A stretch of 64,000 nucleotides of DNA from Streptomyces spiroverticillatus. Lineage in GTDB: Bacteria; Actinomycetota; Actinomycetes; Streptomycetales; Streptomycetaceae. The position numbers and the translations under genes were made by a program. The stretch spans positions 62,001-126,000 of the forward strand of contig BMUX01000017.1 in assembly GCA_014650415.1 (NCBI GenBank). The letters are read 5' to 3'. Numbering within the stretch: the stretch's first letter is position 1; every line of letters starts with the position of its first letter. The notes under the pieces are model-generated. The model did no database searches, was not told where the DNA came from, and saw only the letters and a list, made by a program, of their open reading frames with translations. Of this stretch, positions 8,975-18,157 are shown one piece after another.

Positions 8975-9517
8975 CTAAGGCTGCTCCGTCCCCAGCGCTT
9001 CCCGGGCCGCCTTCTGGAACGCCCGGTCCGGTGCCTTCTTCGCGTTCATCGCCTGCCGGAAACGGAAGCTGTTCTCGTCGAGCCGCCCGTGGCCCTGGCT
9101 CTGCGCGGCCCGGTACCAGTGCAGCCCGCACTTCTCCAAGTCGTACATCGCAGAACGGAGTTGGTCCGCCGCATCCACCACACGGTGCGGTCCCGCCACG
9201 GCGACCGCGGCCACGGCGGCACTGAACTGCGTCCAGGCGTCGTGGGCCTCGACGAAGGCGGACTGCCACTGCTCGGGAGTGCTGTTCTCGCTCCACATCT
9301 GGTCGGAGAACTTCCACCAGGACGCCGACAGCCGCTTCATGCTGGCGATGCACGTGTTGTACGCGTCGCGCCGCAACTCGTTGCGCCACCGCTCCCGTTC
9401 GGCGGCCTGCTGCCGCCGCTGGTGCCGCCCCTGACCGAATACGGTGAGCCAGCCGCCGCCCAGACCGCCCAACGCGCCGATGGCCGCGCCCAAGATCGCC
9501 GCCGTGCCTGCATCCAT
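8975..9517 (-). CDS. Hypothetical membrane-anchored helical protein
   Basis: The 180-aa protein begins with a glycine/alanine-rich hydrophobic segment (residues 5-26) followed by a long, highly charged helix (GRHQRRQQAAERERWRNELRR). The rest is predicted helical, with several Trp residues and no known catalytic motif. Many actinomycete proteins share this layout (N-terminal membrane helix plus cytosolic helical domain), but I assign no function. It starts with ATG at 9517. Confidence 0.65.
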   Translation of the reverse strand: MDAGTAAILGAAIGALGGLGGGWLTVFGQGRHQRRQQAAERERWRNELRRDAYNTCIASMKRLSASWWKFSDQMWSENSTPEQWQSAFVEAHDAWTQFSAAVAAVAVAGPHRVVDAADQLRSAMYDLEKCGLHWYRAAQSQGHGRLDENSFRFRQAMNAKKAPDRAFQKAAREALGTEQP

Positions 9518-9673
9518 GGGGGCGTATTACACCGGAGGGGCGGGGTTCCCGCCAGGGCCGGTTTCCCGCCAGGCTTCCCGCCGGGCGCGAGGCGGGACTT
9601 CCCCGGGGGCGGCCGCTGCCGGGAGAGGCGCTCCCGTATGCGGGAGAGGTGCTCCCGTATCACGTCACGCCAC

Positions 9674-10711
9674 TCAGCGGCCCCGCCCCAGCTCGGCCCG
9701 GAAGACGCGCTGCACGTTGCCGCCCAGGACCGCGCGGATGCTGTCCTCTTCCATTCCCCGCTTGACCAACGCCTCTGTCAGCGCGGGCAGTTCGGCCGGT
9801 CCGTCCAGGCCGGGCAGGGAGGAGTCCAGGGGGATTCCCGTGTAGTCCGTTCCGTCGCAGCACGGCGGGGTGGTGTCGGCGGCGACTTCCTTCAGGAAGT
9901 CCGGGCCGATGCCCACGTGCTCGATCCCGGCCAGTGCCGCGATGTACTCGATGTGGTCGACGACCCGGTCGACGGTCTGGGCGGCACGGTCGCGGGCCAG
10001 GAAGTCCGGCACGAAGTTGACGCAGACGACGCCGCCCGTCGCCGCCACCCCGAGGATCTGCTCGTCGGTGAGGTTGCGGTGGTGGTCGCACAGCGCACGG
10101 GCCGACGAGTGCGAGGCGATCAGCGGACGCGTCGCCAACTCCAGTACGTGTGCCACGCCATTCGCCCCGAGGTGGGAGACGTCGAACACGACGCCCAGGC
10201 GCTCCAGTTCAGCCAGCGCCGCCACGCCCTCGCTCGTGAGCCTGCTGCCGGTGGCGTCCTCGCCGCTCCCGTCGGCGAGCGCCGAGCGGCCCCAGTGCGC
10301 GATCGAGGCGACCCGCACCCCCAGGCGGTGCAGGGTGCGGAACAGCTCCACGTCCGCGTCGACACCGGGGGCGCTCTCCAGCGCGAGCACCAGGGCGATC
10401 CGGCCGTGGGCGAGTGCGGTGTCGATGTCCTCGCCGTCCAGACACAGCTGCACGCGGTCGGCGTTGCCCTCGGCGAGGGCATGGGCGCACTCGATCATCC
10501 GCAGCGTGCGGCGCAGCGCGCCCTCCGGCCGGAACTGGGTGTCCACGAAGACGGGCAGCACCTGGATGTTCACCCCGCCCTCCAGGAGCTGCGGAAGCCA
10601 CCGCTCGCGGAAGAACTCCGCCCACCGGTGCGGCGGTCGCTCCACCACGGACATGAGCAGGTCGTTGTGCGTGTCGGCGACGACCGCGCGATCGTGCAGG
10701 TCTCGGCTCAC
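9674..10711 (-). CDS. Membrane-dipeptidase family (M19) zinc peptidase
   Basis: The 345-aa protein is a renal-dipeptidase/M19 TIM-barrel enzyme that cleaves dipeptides, often with D-residues. Metal ligands can be followed in order: DTHND (His15, Asp17), Glu in LALESA, His in DVSHLG, His in ASHSSAR and Asp in IGPDF. The family WGRSAL and GGVVCVNFVPDFL strands are also present. No signal peptide is seen, so the enzyme is probably cytosolic. It is a single gene with no evident operon partner. Confidence 0.88.
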   Translation of the reverse strand: MSRDLHDRAVVADTHNDLLMSVVERPPHRWAEFFRERWLPQLLEGGVNIQVLPVFVDTQFRPEGALRRTLRMIECAHALAEGNADRVQLCLDGEDIDTALAHGRIALVLALESAPGVDADVELFRTLHRLGVRVASIAHWGRSALADGSGEDATGSRLTSEGVAALAELERLGVVFDVSHLGANGVAHVLELATRPLIASHSSARALCDHHRNLTDEQILGVAATGGVVCVNFVPDFLARDRAAQTVDRVVDHIEYIAALAGIEHVGIGPDFLKEVAADTTPPCCDGTDYTGIPLDSSLPGLDGPAELPALTEALVKRGMEEDSIRAVLGGNVQRVFRAELGRGR

Positions 10712-10870
10712 CTCGGGCTCCTTCCGGGAGACGTGCTCCCGACGCTATGCGAGCGCGAGCGCGGGGAGTTTGTCGTGCAGGCCCAAGAACGTCCGCCCGA
10801 TCTGTACCCGCGGCCAAAGCGGGCCACGGCGCGGGTCCTTGCTGACTGGGCCCCGTCCCTTGCCGACCGG

Positions 10871-11557
10871 GTGGGGGCCTTTGCCTGCCGGGCGCGGGCC
10901 CTACGTGCCGGGCGCGGACTGTCGCCTGTCGCGTGCGGCCATGCGTACGCCGCCCGCCGCACCGCACTGAGCAGCCCCGCGCAGGCGCTCGGGGACCGCG
11001 AGCACGCGTGGGGAGGCGCGTGGCGCACCATCGCCGAGCGGGCCGCCGCCTCCGGCGTCCCGATGCCGTACGCCGCCGAGCGCGACCTGCACGAGGCCGC
11101 GGCCGAACTCGCCGTACCCGGCCCGCTGTGGATGGCGGTCTCCGGCCCGCGCCAACTCATCGCCCACCGCACCGCGTTGGCCCGCACCGTCCCGGAGGCA
11201 CAGGACGACCGGCGCTTCGGCCTCGGCCTCGCGTCCGCCGCCATGAGCTGGGTGGCGGTCCGCGCCGGCGAGCTGGACAAGCGGGACGCACGGCCGCCGG
11301 GCGACGCCTCCCGCGCCCAACTGGTGCTGCTGCTGGAAGCGGGCGCATCGGCCGCCGACGCGCATCGCGTCCTGCCCGACCTGGCCGGCTGGTGCGGGTC
11401 CACCGCCGCAACGCTGCGCCGACGCTGGCCCGACGCGGACCTCGACCCCGCAGGAGTCCCGCCGTACACCTGGCGGGCCCGTCCCTGGACGGGCGCCGAA
11501 TCGACATGGCGCCCGCTATCGCCACGTCGGCACAGAACCGCCAAGTCCACCCGCTAG
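10871..11557 (+). CDS. Hypothetical protein, uncertain start
   Basis: From about 10930 to 11557 the plus strand shows clear coding character (third-position G/C, few rare codons) with helical text such as RTIAERAAASGVPMPYAAERDLHEAAAELAVPGP. I do not recognise a family and no motif stands out. GTG 10871 is the first reasonable start downstream of the divergent dipeptidase gene, giving about 228 aa, but no good ribosome site precedes it and the gene could be truncated at its 5' end. The much longer open frame that extends upstream through two other genes is not coding. Confidence 0.4.
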   Translation: MGAFACRARALRAGRGLSPVACGHAYAARRTALSSPAQALGDREHAWGGAWRTIAERAAASGVPMPYAAERDLHEAAAELAVPGPLWMAVSGPRQLIAHRTALARTVPEAQDDRRFGLGLASAAMSWVAVRAGELDKRDARPPGDASRAQLVLLLEAGASAADAHRVLPDLAGWCGSTAATLRRRWPDADLDPAGVPPYTWRARPWTGAESTWRPLSPRRHRTAKSTR

Positions 11558-11653
11558 AAGCCCACTTGGTACGAGTTGCTTCCCCGGGCCTGGCTAGGTT
11601 GATCGACATCGCCCACGCGGTCCTGGTGCGGCAGGTGGCGTACCGCGTCGGAG

Positions 11654-11947
11654 GCGTCGGGTGCCTTCAAGTTCCCGGGCAAGCAGGGCGCCGAGCTGGT
11701 CGGCAAGTCCGCGAAGGCGGGCAAGACGGCGGGCAAGGTGATGCAGGGTACGGTCGAACTCCTCACCCAGGTGCCCACCGTCGTCGCCCTCGCCGACGGG
11801 GAATCGGACGCGACCCAGCAGGCGGCCGTCGGCACCGAGGGAGCGACCAAGGTCCTGACCAAGACCGGCGACTGGGTCGCCACGGGCTCCTCCGCCTCGA
11901 AGGCCGGCAGGCTCACCCTGCCACGCTTCGCGGCCGCCCTCGCCTGA
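11654..11947 (+). pseudogene. Remnant of a large protein's C-terminus
   Basis: One frame reads coherent protein-like text (FKFPGKQGAELVGKSAKAGK, then VMQGTVELLTQVPTVVALADGES) to a stop at 11947, but no start or ribosome site exists upstream and coding signal vanishes before 11650. This looks like the tail of a larger alanine/lysine-rich, possibly polymorphic-toxin-like protein left after deletion. The identity of the parent is not clear. Confidence 0.4.
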
Positions 11948-12703
11948 CCCTGGGCGGCAGCCTCATGTCGAAGAGGTGGACGGAGCAGTGGAGGGAGCCC
12001 CGTCCGCCTCGGCGCAGGCGAAGGCCGGGCCGAACGCGGCCGCCCCTGGGCGGACTTCCGCTTCCGGCACGTCGACCGTCGGGCCCGGCAGCGAAGGTCG
12101 TTCTGGTGGGCAAGCGTGACCCGGCACAGGGGTTGGCGACCCGGCGGGACGGTCGGCCGCAGGTGCCGTTCCGGCGACCGAAGAGGGGTGGCCCTGCCGG
12201 GCGAGGGGCCCGGCCGCCGCAGCCGGCCACCAGGGGCGGCCTGCTGCGACCGTCCCGCAGGGCGAGCACCTCGGGGCCGCCCACCAGCTTCGCGGTCCAG
12301 TACGGCAGGTGGGCGGCCGACTCGCCGCCCGGGCGTGCTCGTCCCTCGGCACCTCCTGCTGCCGCAGTGCATGGCCCGCGTAGTGCACGGACAACGGCTC
12401 CCGGCCCGGGGGGACCAGGAAGAGCAGGGCGTGCCCCACGGAGCCCACGTGCGGCAGCGTGACGCGGACCGGAGATCCGTGCCCGGGCCGTCGCCACCGG
12501 GGAGACCGACGAGTCCTCGGCCCGCAAGCCGGGCATGAGAGGACACGGAGTCCCCGTCCAAGCGCTTCGAGCCCGCGAGCAGTCGGGCATCTGAAGTCAG
12601 GGCCGTTTCGGCAGGCTCATCGCCACGTTCCGCACGCTCGAAGCCCCCGGCCGGCACCCGCCCGACCCACGGACGTCCACCGGAAGGACCTCGACGACGG
12701 CGA
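11948..12703. other. Gene-free stretch with decayed coding text
   Basis: No frame on either strand is convincing over this 0.75 kb. On the minus strand short coherent pieces appear in different frames (for example GHALLFLVPPGREPLSVHY near 12400 and AHLPYWTAKLVGGPEVLALR near 12280), consistent with a frameshifted dead gene. I see no RNA gene or repeat here. Confidence 0.5.
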
Positions 12704-14032
12704 TCAAGCCTGACGCATCGTCACATCACCGGCTTCCTCCGACTTCGTTACGTCATCCACGTCCGCCGCGCCTCCACCCTTCGGCCCCTCGCGCCGCCCC
12801 CGCGCCGACCCCACCGCCAGGGCGACCGCCGCGACCACACCCACCACCGCGATCGCCCCGGCCGACACCCGCAGCGCACCGGCCGCGCCGAGGCCCGCCA
12901 CCAGCGGCCCGCCGAGTGCGGTGCCCAGCGGCACCGACATCACCCGCACCGCCGAACTCGCGGCCAGCGCCTGCGGCAGCAGCGCACTGGGCGTGGAGCG
13001 CTGGAACAGGGTGGTCGACAGCGTCGAGTACGGCGGCCAGAGCAGCCCGGCCAGACCGAAACAGACCACCGAAACCGCCGTCGGCGCCCCCAGCCCCATC
13101 GGCAGCATGAGTAGTCCGAAACAGATGACGATGCCGATCGTGACGGGCCACAGCTTCCACTTGCTGAGGAACCCCGTGAGCACGGAGCCGACCACCGCAC
13201 CGATCCCGAAGGCCGTGTAGAACGACGCCAGCACCCCCGCCGAGCCCGCCAGGTCGTCCGAGACGTGCAACGGCAACGCCACGTACACCGGACCGAAGAG
13301 GAGGAAGAAGGCGAAACTCAGTGCGAGCAGTCCGGACAGCGCGGGAATGCGCCGCACCACGGCGAAACCGGCCGACCGCGACGCCTCGTCCTCCTCCGGT
13401 TCGGGCACGCCGCCCTTCGGTACGGCGAGCAGGAAGGTGAGCGCGAGGACCAGGAAGGTCGCCGCGTCCACGGCCAGCACGGTCGCGGGCCCGCCGAAAA
13501 CGATGAGCAGCGTGGCCAGCGGAGGCCCCGCCACCGTCGCGAGCGACCCCAGCCCGGAGAGCACGGCGTTGCCCGCGAGATGGTCGCGCTGCGGCAACAC
13601 CCTCGCGATGAGCGTGTACACCCCCGCCTGCCCCCACGAGTGCAGAACGGACGAGAGCGCGAGGAGCGCGACGTACCCCTGGATGTTCAGCGCACCGAAG
13701 GCGTACAACACGGGTATGGAACCCAGGGTGCACGCCCTCAACGCCGCGTCGCACCCCGCCAGTTGAGCCGGTGGCCGATGCCGCAGGAAGCGGCCGAGGA
13801 GCAGCGCGCCCGCCGCCCCGGACAAGGTGTAGGCGGCGGCCGCCAGAGCGACCCAGATACTCCGGTCCGCCTCCGGCGCCAGCTCGATCGCCAGCCAGCT
13901 CACCGCCACGACGGCCATGCCGTCGCCCAGCGAGGAGACGGCGAACCCGGGCAGCACCCGCCTCAGCGTGCCGTGCGTCACCACGGGCCAGTACGGCGAA
14001 GAACGCATCACGCGGCGCAGGGCCATGCCCAC
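12704..14032 (-). CDS. MFS transporter, putative drug exporter
   Basis: The 442-aa protein has about 12 transmembrane segments and resembles the MFS_3/enterobactin-exporter-like group: the N-terminal RRVLPGFAVSSLGDGMAVVAVSWLA and GRFLRHRPPAQLAGCDAALR loop are typical. The C-terminal tail is charged and lies in the cytosol. Such proteins export siderophores or hydrophobic drugs. It starts with ATG 14032 and is divergent from the next gene; the context gives no substrate. Confidence 0.85.
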   Translation of the reverse strand: MGMALRRVMRSSPYWPVVTHGTLRRVLPGFAVSSLGDGMAVVAVSWLAIELAPEADRSIWVALAAAAYTLSGAAGALLLGRFLRHRPPAQLAGCDAALRACTLGSIPVLYAFGALNIQGYVALLALSSVLHSWGQAGVYTLIARVLPQRDHLAGNAVLSGLGSLATVAGPPLATLLIVFGGPATVLAVDAATFLVLALTFLLAVPKGGVPEPEEDEASRSAGFAVVRRIPALSGLLALSFAFFLLFGPVYVALPLHVSDDLAGSAGVLASFYTAFGIGAVVGSVLTGFLSKWKLWPVTIGIVICFGLLMLPMGLGAPTAVSVVCFGLAGLLWPPYSTLSTTLFQRSTPSALLPQALAASSAVRVMSVPLGTALGGPLVAGLGAAGALRVSAGAIAVVGVVAAVALAVGSARGRREGPKGGGAADVDDVTKSEEAGDVTMRQA

Positions 14033-14381
14033 GAGGAACCCCCATCACTTCACGGAACCGGAACCATGATCCTTGCCCGGGAAACGGGAGTTGCGGCACG
14101 GCTTCACTCTCGGCATACTCCGGGGCCCGCGCGGTCATAGCGCCGGGGCAGCGTGATGCGCGAACCGCGCCCGAGGTCCGCCGAGTTGTGGTGCCCCCTC
14201 CTGGAGCCCTGCGCGAACACCTCCCCGTAGCCCCCTGCCGCCACCCATGAGGGTGAGGTCCGTGAGATCTGCCGCGCCCGCCGCGCTCCCTGCCTACGCT
14301 GCGACCAGCGAACCCCCCGAGACGACATCGACGGAATTCAATGGGATTCGACGGAAACGGAAAGCCGAGGAAATGCTGCGG
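14033..14381. other. Divergent promoter region without a gene
   Basis: About 350 bases between the divergently read MFS gene and the gene at 14382. It probably holds both promoters. I see no clear operator, RNA or repeat apart from a near-duplicate attc(a/g)a(t/c) block at 14335-14350. Confidence 0.4.
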
Positions 14382-14975
14382 ATGACTGCCGACCCGTCCG
14401 TGCCCGGCCCGACGGGGGAGTGGGACTACGAGGACGCGCCGGAGGGCCGCGAGGCGTACGAAGCGGCTTGTCGGGAACGGTTCGCCGCCATGCTCACGAC
14501 GGCCGGATTCCCCGTGCCCACCACAGTGCGGGACCTGTCCGAACTCTACGTGAAGTGGGGCCTGGCCCGCCGTGCGGAAGCTCCGGACGGCACCCGGTGG
14601 TGGATGCCCGACGTGCCCCCGCTGCCCGACGACGTGCTGCCCCTCGACCCCGAACTCACCCAGCACCTCGGCAAGTTCCGCTGGAGCATGCGGACCGGCA
14701 CGCTCGCCCACAGCCTCATCGACCACCTGGCCGACGATCTGGGCGCACCGGAAGAGGCCCTCACCTCCCTGGACCGCCTGGCGGCCGCCACCGGCCGGGA
14801 CGCCGACACCGTCCGCACCGCCCTCACGGAACTCACGCAGTCCGGCGACGCCCGCGTCCGGCGCGGCGACGAACCGGCCGACACGGAAGATCTGGCGGCC
14901 CACCGCCGCTTCCGTCTGCTCATGGACTGGGAGCGCATCCACGAGCTCCGCCTCCGGCCGGGCATCGATGACTGA
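14382..14975 (+). CDS. Unrecognised acidic protein (DUF-type) coupled to a kinase
   Basis: The 197-aa protein is acidic, with MLTTAGFPVPTTVRDLSELYVKWGLAR in its first third and a C-terminal helical part ending RFRLLMDWERIHELRLRPGIDD. The middle part looks winged-helix-like (LAAATGRDADTVRTALTELTQSGDARV at about 135-160), suggesting DNA or protein binding. ATG 14382 is favoured because a GAGG core lies 11 bases upstream; ATG 14373 is possible. Its end overlaps the start of the P-loop kinase gene by 8 bases, so the two are translated together. Confidence 0.7.
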   Translation: MTADPSVPGPTGEWDYEDAPEGREAYEAACRERFAAMLTTAGFPVPTTVRDLSELYVKWGLARRAEAPDGTRWWMPDVPPLPDDVLPLDPELTQHLGKFRWSMRTGTLAHSLIDHLADDLGAPEEALTSLDRLAAATGRDADTVRTALTELTQSGDARVRRGDEPADTEDLAAHRRFRLLMDWERIHELRLRPGIDD

Positions 14976-15531
14976 GCCCGCGCGCGAAACCGTCGGCACC
15001 GGGGACACGCGCCTGATCGTCGTCCGCGGCAACAGCGCCTCCGGCAAGTCGTCCGTCGCGGCCGGCCTGCGCGAGCGGTTCGGCCGCAACCTCGCCGTCG
15101 TCGGCCAGGACAACCTCCGCCGGACCGTGCTGCGCGAACACGACCGGCCCGGCGGCGCCAACATCGGCCTGATCGACCTCACCGCCCGCTACGCCCTGGA
15201 CCACGGCTTCCACGTCGTCGTCGAAGGCATCCTGTACGCCGACCGCTACGCCCCCATGCTCCAGAACCTGGTGCACGCCCACCGGGGTGTCTCGCGCTGC
15301 TACTACCTCGATGTGCCGTACGAGCAGACGCTGCTGCGGCACGCCTCCAAACCGGATGCCGAGTACCTGAGGCAGGTCACCCCCGACCACCTCCGCTCCT
15401 GGTACCGGGAGAGGGACCTGCTGCCAGGCGCCCTGGAGACCGTCATCGACGCGGCGAGCACCCTCACCGACACCGTCACGCGGATCCTGCACGAGAGCGG
15501 TCTGGACCGAGTGCTCCCGGTCGACCGCTGA
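14968..15531 (+). CDS. P-loop kinase-like protein (zeta-toxin/AAA_33 type)
   Basis: The 187-aa protein has a Walker A GNSASGKSS at residues 21-29, an Asp-containing substrate strand (VVGQDNLRR), a lid-like Arg segment and the region CYYLDVPYEQTLLRHASKP typical of small-molecule or zeta-type kinases. Family members phosphorylate nucleotides, antibiotics (chloramphenicol 3-phosphotransferase) or UDP-GlcNAc (zeta toxins). No membrane segments are seen. It overlaps the upstream acidic protein gene, which is the layout of a regulatory or toxin-antitoxin pair, but that role is only a guess. Confidence 0.75.
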   Translation: MTEPARETVGTGDTRLIVVRGNSASGKSSVAAGLRERFGRNLAVVGQDNLRRTVLREHDRPGGANIGLIDLTARYALDHGFHVVVEGILYADRYAPMLQNLVHAHRGVSRCYYLDVPYEQTLLRHASKPDAEYLRQVTPDHLRSWYRERDLLPGALETVIDAASTLTDTVTRILHESGLDRVLPVDR

Positions 15532-15595
15532 CGAGCCTGCCGTCGACGACGGCGTTCACTGTCGGGTCGGGGAAGTCGAACATCACCGCGAGAGA

Positions 15596-16021
15596 TCACA
15601 GCCGCCGCCTCCGTCGGCGGAACGATGTGGACACAGGCGTGCGGTCCTCGCGCTGGGACTCGTGCCAGCGCAACCGTTCTTGGCGAAGCCGACGCCGCCG
15701 CAGATCCCGTGCGAGCCGCTTGCCGTATGCGGTGCCTGCGACCAGGAGCAGCAGCAATGCGAGCAGAGTGGCCATGACTGCTTGGGTCGTGGAGGCCAAG
15801 GGCAGTTCGGCCCGGGCCAAGCCGTAGGCCGTCACTGCCGAACCGGCCGACCCCGTACTCAGCACGAGCAAGTACCGGCCTGTGGGATCAGGCACCGACT
15901 GCCCCCGGGCGGCCCACTGCTTCATGCCTTCGACGAACCAGACGGCCACCAACGCCACGGCTTTGAGGGCCGACAGCAGTACGGCCAGGACGAGGTCCGC
16001 GAAGAACTCCATGCTTGCCAT
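15596..16021 (-). CDS. Small membrane protein with three segments
   Basis: The 141-aa protein has hydrophobic segments near residues 7-27, 51-68 and 76-96 and ends in a very basic tail (RRRRLRQERLRWH, then FRRRRRRL), which should lie in the cytosol. No known family is recognised. The start could be ATG 16021 or the Met at 16012. It converges with the kinase gene. Confidence 0.6.
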   Translation of the reverse strand: MASMEFFADLVLAVLLSALKAVALVAVWFVEGMKQWAARGQSVPDPTGRYLLVLSTGSAGSAVTAYGLARAELPLASTTQAVMATLLALLLLLVAGTAYGKRLARDLRRRRLRQERLRWHESQREDRTPVSTSFRRRRRRL

Positions 16022-16243
16022 GCTCGGGCGACGGTCGGCGGCCCGCCTGAGTACGCGTACTCAACACCGAGCGCGCGGACCGGTGCCACCGTCACCGTCC
16101 TGGTCGACCCCGCACCGCACACCCCGCGGGAGGCGTCGCGGGCGACCAGGGGCAGGAGGGTGACATTTTGTCGGCATGTGCACCCTTGCGACGCCCCTAG
16201 GGTGTGGTGTCAACCACCCCATGACGACGAAGAGTTGACCCCA

Positions 16244-17179
16244 ATGAACGCAGTGGTGCGGATCGGATCCCGGGCGAGCAAGCTCGCACGCACGCAGGTC
16301 GCGGAGTGGCTCGCCCCGCTCGCGGCCCAGTACCCGGAGGTACGGTTCAAACGGGAGACGATCCTCGAAGGTGGCGACCAGGACCGGATCACCCCGACCC
16401 TCGCCGAGGTCGCCAAGACCTCCGGCGGATCGGCGTTCTCCACCAACCAGGAAGCCGCCCTCGTCGCCGGACGCGTCGACGTCGTCGTCCACTCACTGAA
16501 GGACCTCCCCACCGCGGTGACCGACGGCACGATGCTGCTGGTCACCCCGGGACCCCGCCAGGACGTCCACGACGTCCTCTGCGGCTCCACCCTCGACGAC
16601 CTCCCGCACGGAGCCCGAGTCGGCACCGGCTCCCCACGCCGCATCGCCCAACTCCTCCACTTCCGGCCGGACTTGAACGTCATACCCATCCGGGGAAACG
16701 TGCCCGGACGACTCGCCAGGACCGGCGGCCGGGACGGGCTGGACGCCGTGCTCCTGGCCGCGGCCGGCCTCAACCGCCTCGGCCTCACCCCCGACGTCCA
16801 CCAGGCCCTCGACCCCACCGTGTTCCCGCCCTCCCCGGGACAGGGCGCACTCGGCATCCAGGTCCGCACGGACTCCGCCGCCGCCCGCCTCCTCGCCCAT
16901 ACCGGGGACCGGCAGGTCGACGCGTGCGTCCGCGCCGAGCGCGCCCTGCTCGCGGAACTCCACGGAGGCTGCTCCGTCCCCGTCGGGGCCTGGGGAAGAA
17001 TCGGCGACGACGGCCTCCTGCACCTGTCCGCCGCCGTCACCTCCCTCGACGGCCGCACCCAGGTCACCGCCACCGGCTCCGCCCCCGCCGACTCCCCGTC
17101 AAAACTCGGCGCCCACCTGGCTGCCGACCTCCTGGCCCAGGGCGCGGCCGACATCCTCAAGGCGATCAGGACGTACTGA
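16244..17179 (+). CDS. hemC: Hydroxymethylbilane synthase (porphobilinogen deaminase), isolated copy
   Basis: The enzyme joins four porphobilinogen units into hydroxymethylbilane in haem/cobalamin synthesis. At 311 aa it has normal length. The signature residues are present: RIGSRASKLARTQ at the N-terminus, catalytic Asp87 in VHSLKDLPT, the Arg pair in GTGSPRR and the cofactor-binding Cys243 in GGCSVPVG. Some conserved places differ from the usual family text (FSTNQEAALVAGRVDVVVHS instead of FTKELE-), so this looks like a divergent paralogue. In Streptomyces the housekeeping hemC sits with other hem genes; here no hem gene is adjacent. Start ATG 16244 follows a weak GA-rich site. Confidence 0.9.
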   Translation: MNAVVRIGSRASKLARTQVAEWLAPLAAQYPEVRFKRETILEGGDQDRITPTLAEVAKTSGGSAFSTNQEAALVAGRVDVVVHSLKDLPTAVTDGTMLLVTPGPRQDVHDVLCGSTLDDLPHGARVGTGSPRRIAQLLHFRPDLNVIPIRGNVPGRLARTGGRDGLDAVLLAAAGLNRLGLTPDVHQALDPTVFPPSPGQGALGIQVRTDSAAARLLAHTGDRQVDACVRAERALLAELHGGCSVPVGAWGRIGDDGLLHLSAAVTSLDGRTQVTATGSAPADSPSKLGAHLAADLLAQGAADILKAIRTY

Positions 17180-17398
17180 CCCGCGAAAGCAGAAATTCGC
17201 CGCCACGGCATCCCACGAGCCGGCCCGGAACGATGCCCGGATGCCTTTCAACGGCGGACCGTCTCGCCCTCGTACATCCCCTGGACCAGGAGCTCCCACC
17301 GGCCGAGTACAGCCCTTCCGGGCGGATCACCCAGATCACCGAGTGACGGAGCCTGCCGCACTCCTCGCACTGGCCGGCCGGTCGGATACCGTCCCTGC

Positions 17399-18136
17399 AT
17401 GAAACAAGAGTTCGATCTTCTCCCGTCGCTCACCAAGGGCGTGGAGAGCAGCAGCGGCGCATGGGCCTTCATCCGGGACTTCGACGCCCACTGGCTCGGA
17501 GCCGCTCCGGGAAGCGGGGACGGATGGGCGCAGGCCGATCTCGACGCCGCCGAGGAGAGGCTGGGGGTCCGGTTGCCGGCGGTGCTGCGCGAGGCGTACC
17601 TGCTTTTCGGGCGCCGCCAGGACCTCACCAGCAACCACGATGTCCTGCTGAGCCCTGCGGAACTGTACGTCGACGACGCCGAGCAGGCCCTGGTCTTCCG
17701 CCACGAGAACCAGGGAGCCGCGTCCTGGGGCATCCTCCTCGACAGCCTCCTGGAGGACGACCCCGCGGTGTTCATCCGACCCGACCTCGCCGACAAGAGC
17801 GCCGAGCGGTGGGAGCCGTGGCTGGAGCGTCTTTCCCTCTGCTTCGTCGAAATCGTCCTGTCCGAGTCCCTCCACGCCGAGCACGAGGACGAGGAACTCT
17901 GCGACTTCCTCGACGCCCCGGACGACGACGACCTCGCACTTCTCCCGGCGACGAATTTCGTCCGGCTGCCGTTCCCGTCGTACCCCGTGGGCGAGGAGAC
18001 CCGATGGTTCCTGGGCCACGACGTCCTCGTACGCGATGACGACGGTACGGTCCTCCTGGCCCGCGGCCGAACCCCGGAAGCCCTCGACCGCGTTCGCGAC
18101 CTGATCCCGGGCGACTGGCTCAACGACCCTCGCTGA
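17399..18136 (+). CDS. SMI1/KNR4 (SUKH)-type protein
   Basis: The 245-aa protein carries the SUKH core: WAQADLDAAEERLGVRLPAVLREAYLLFGRR at about residues 42-72, followed by LLSPAELYVDDAEQALVFRHENQG and a C-terminal acidic half. SUKH proteins in bacteria are mostly immunity proteins against polymorphic nuclease/deaminase toxins, though lone copies are common in Streptomyces. No toxin gene is next to it; a possible toxin-like remnant lies at 11.7 kb, too far to link. Likely cytosolic. Confidence 0.75.
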   Translation: MKQEFDLLPSLTKGVESSSGAWAFIRDFDAHWLGAAPGSGDGWAQADLDAAEERLGVRLPAVLREAYLLFGRRQDLTSNHDVLLSPAELYVDDAEQALVFRHENQGAASWGILLDSLLEDDPAVFIRPDLADKSAERWEPWLERLSLCFVEIVLSESLHAEHEDEELCDFLDAPDDDDLALLPATNFVRLPFPSYPVGEETRWFLGHDVLVRDDDGTVLLARGRTPEALDRVRDLIPGDWLNDPR

Positions 18137-18157
18137 CTGTCCCCAAGCGCCCGCGGA

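Noticed and set aside
7811..11557. A 1248-codon open frame on the plus strand
   Set aside because: It runs in another frame over the MFS gene and antisense over the M19 dipeptidase gene, both of which have clear family motifs. Only its last ~230 codons show coding character and are annotated.
12753..15182. Long minus-strand frame of 809 codons
   Set aside because: It overlaps the MFS gene in another frame and the kinase gene antisense; the protein text is a mirror of their codon bias.
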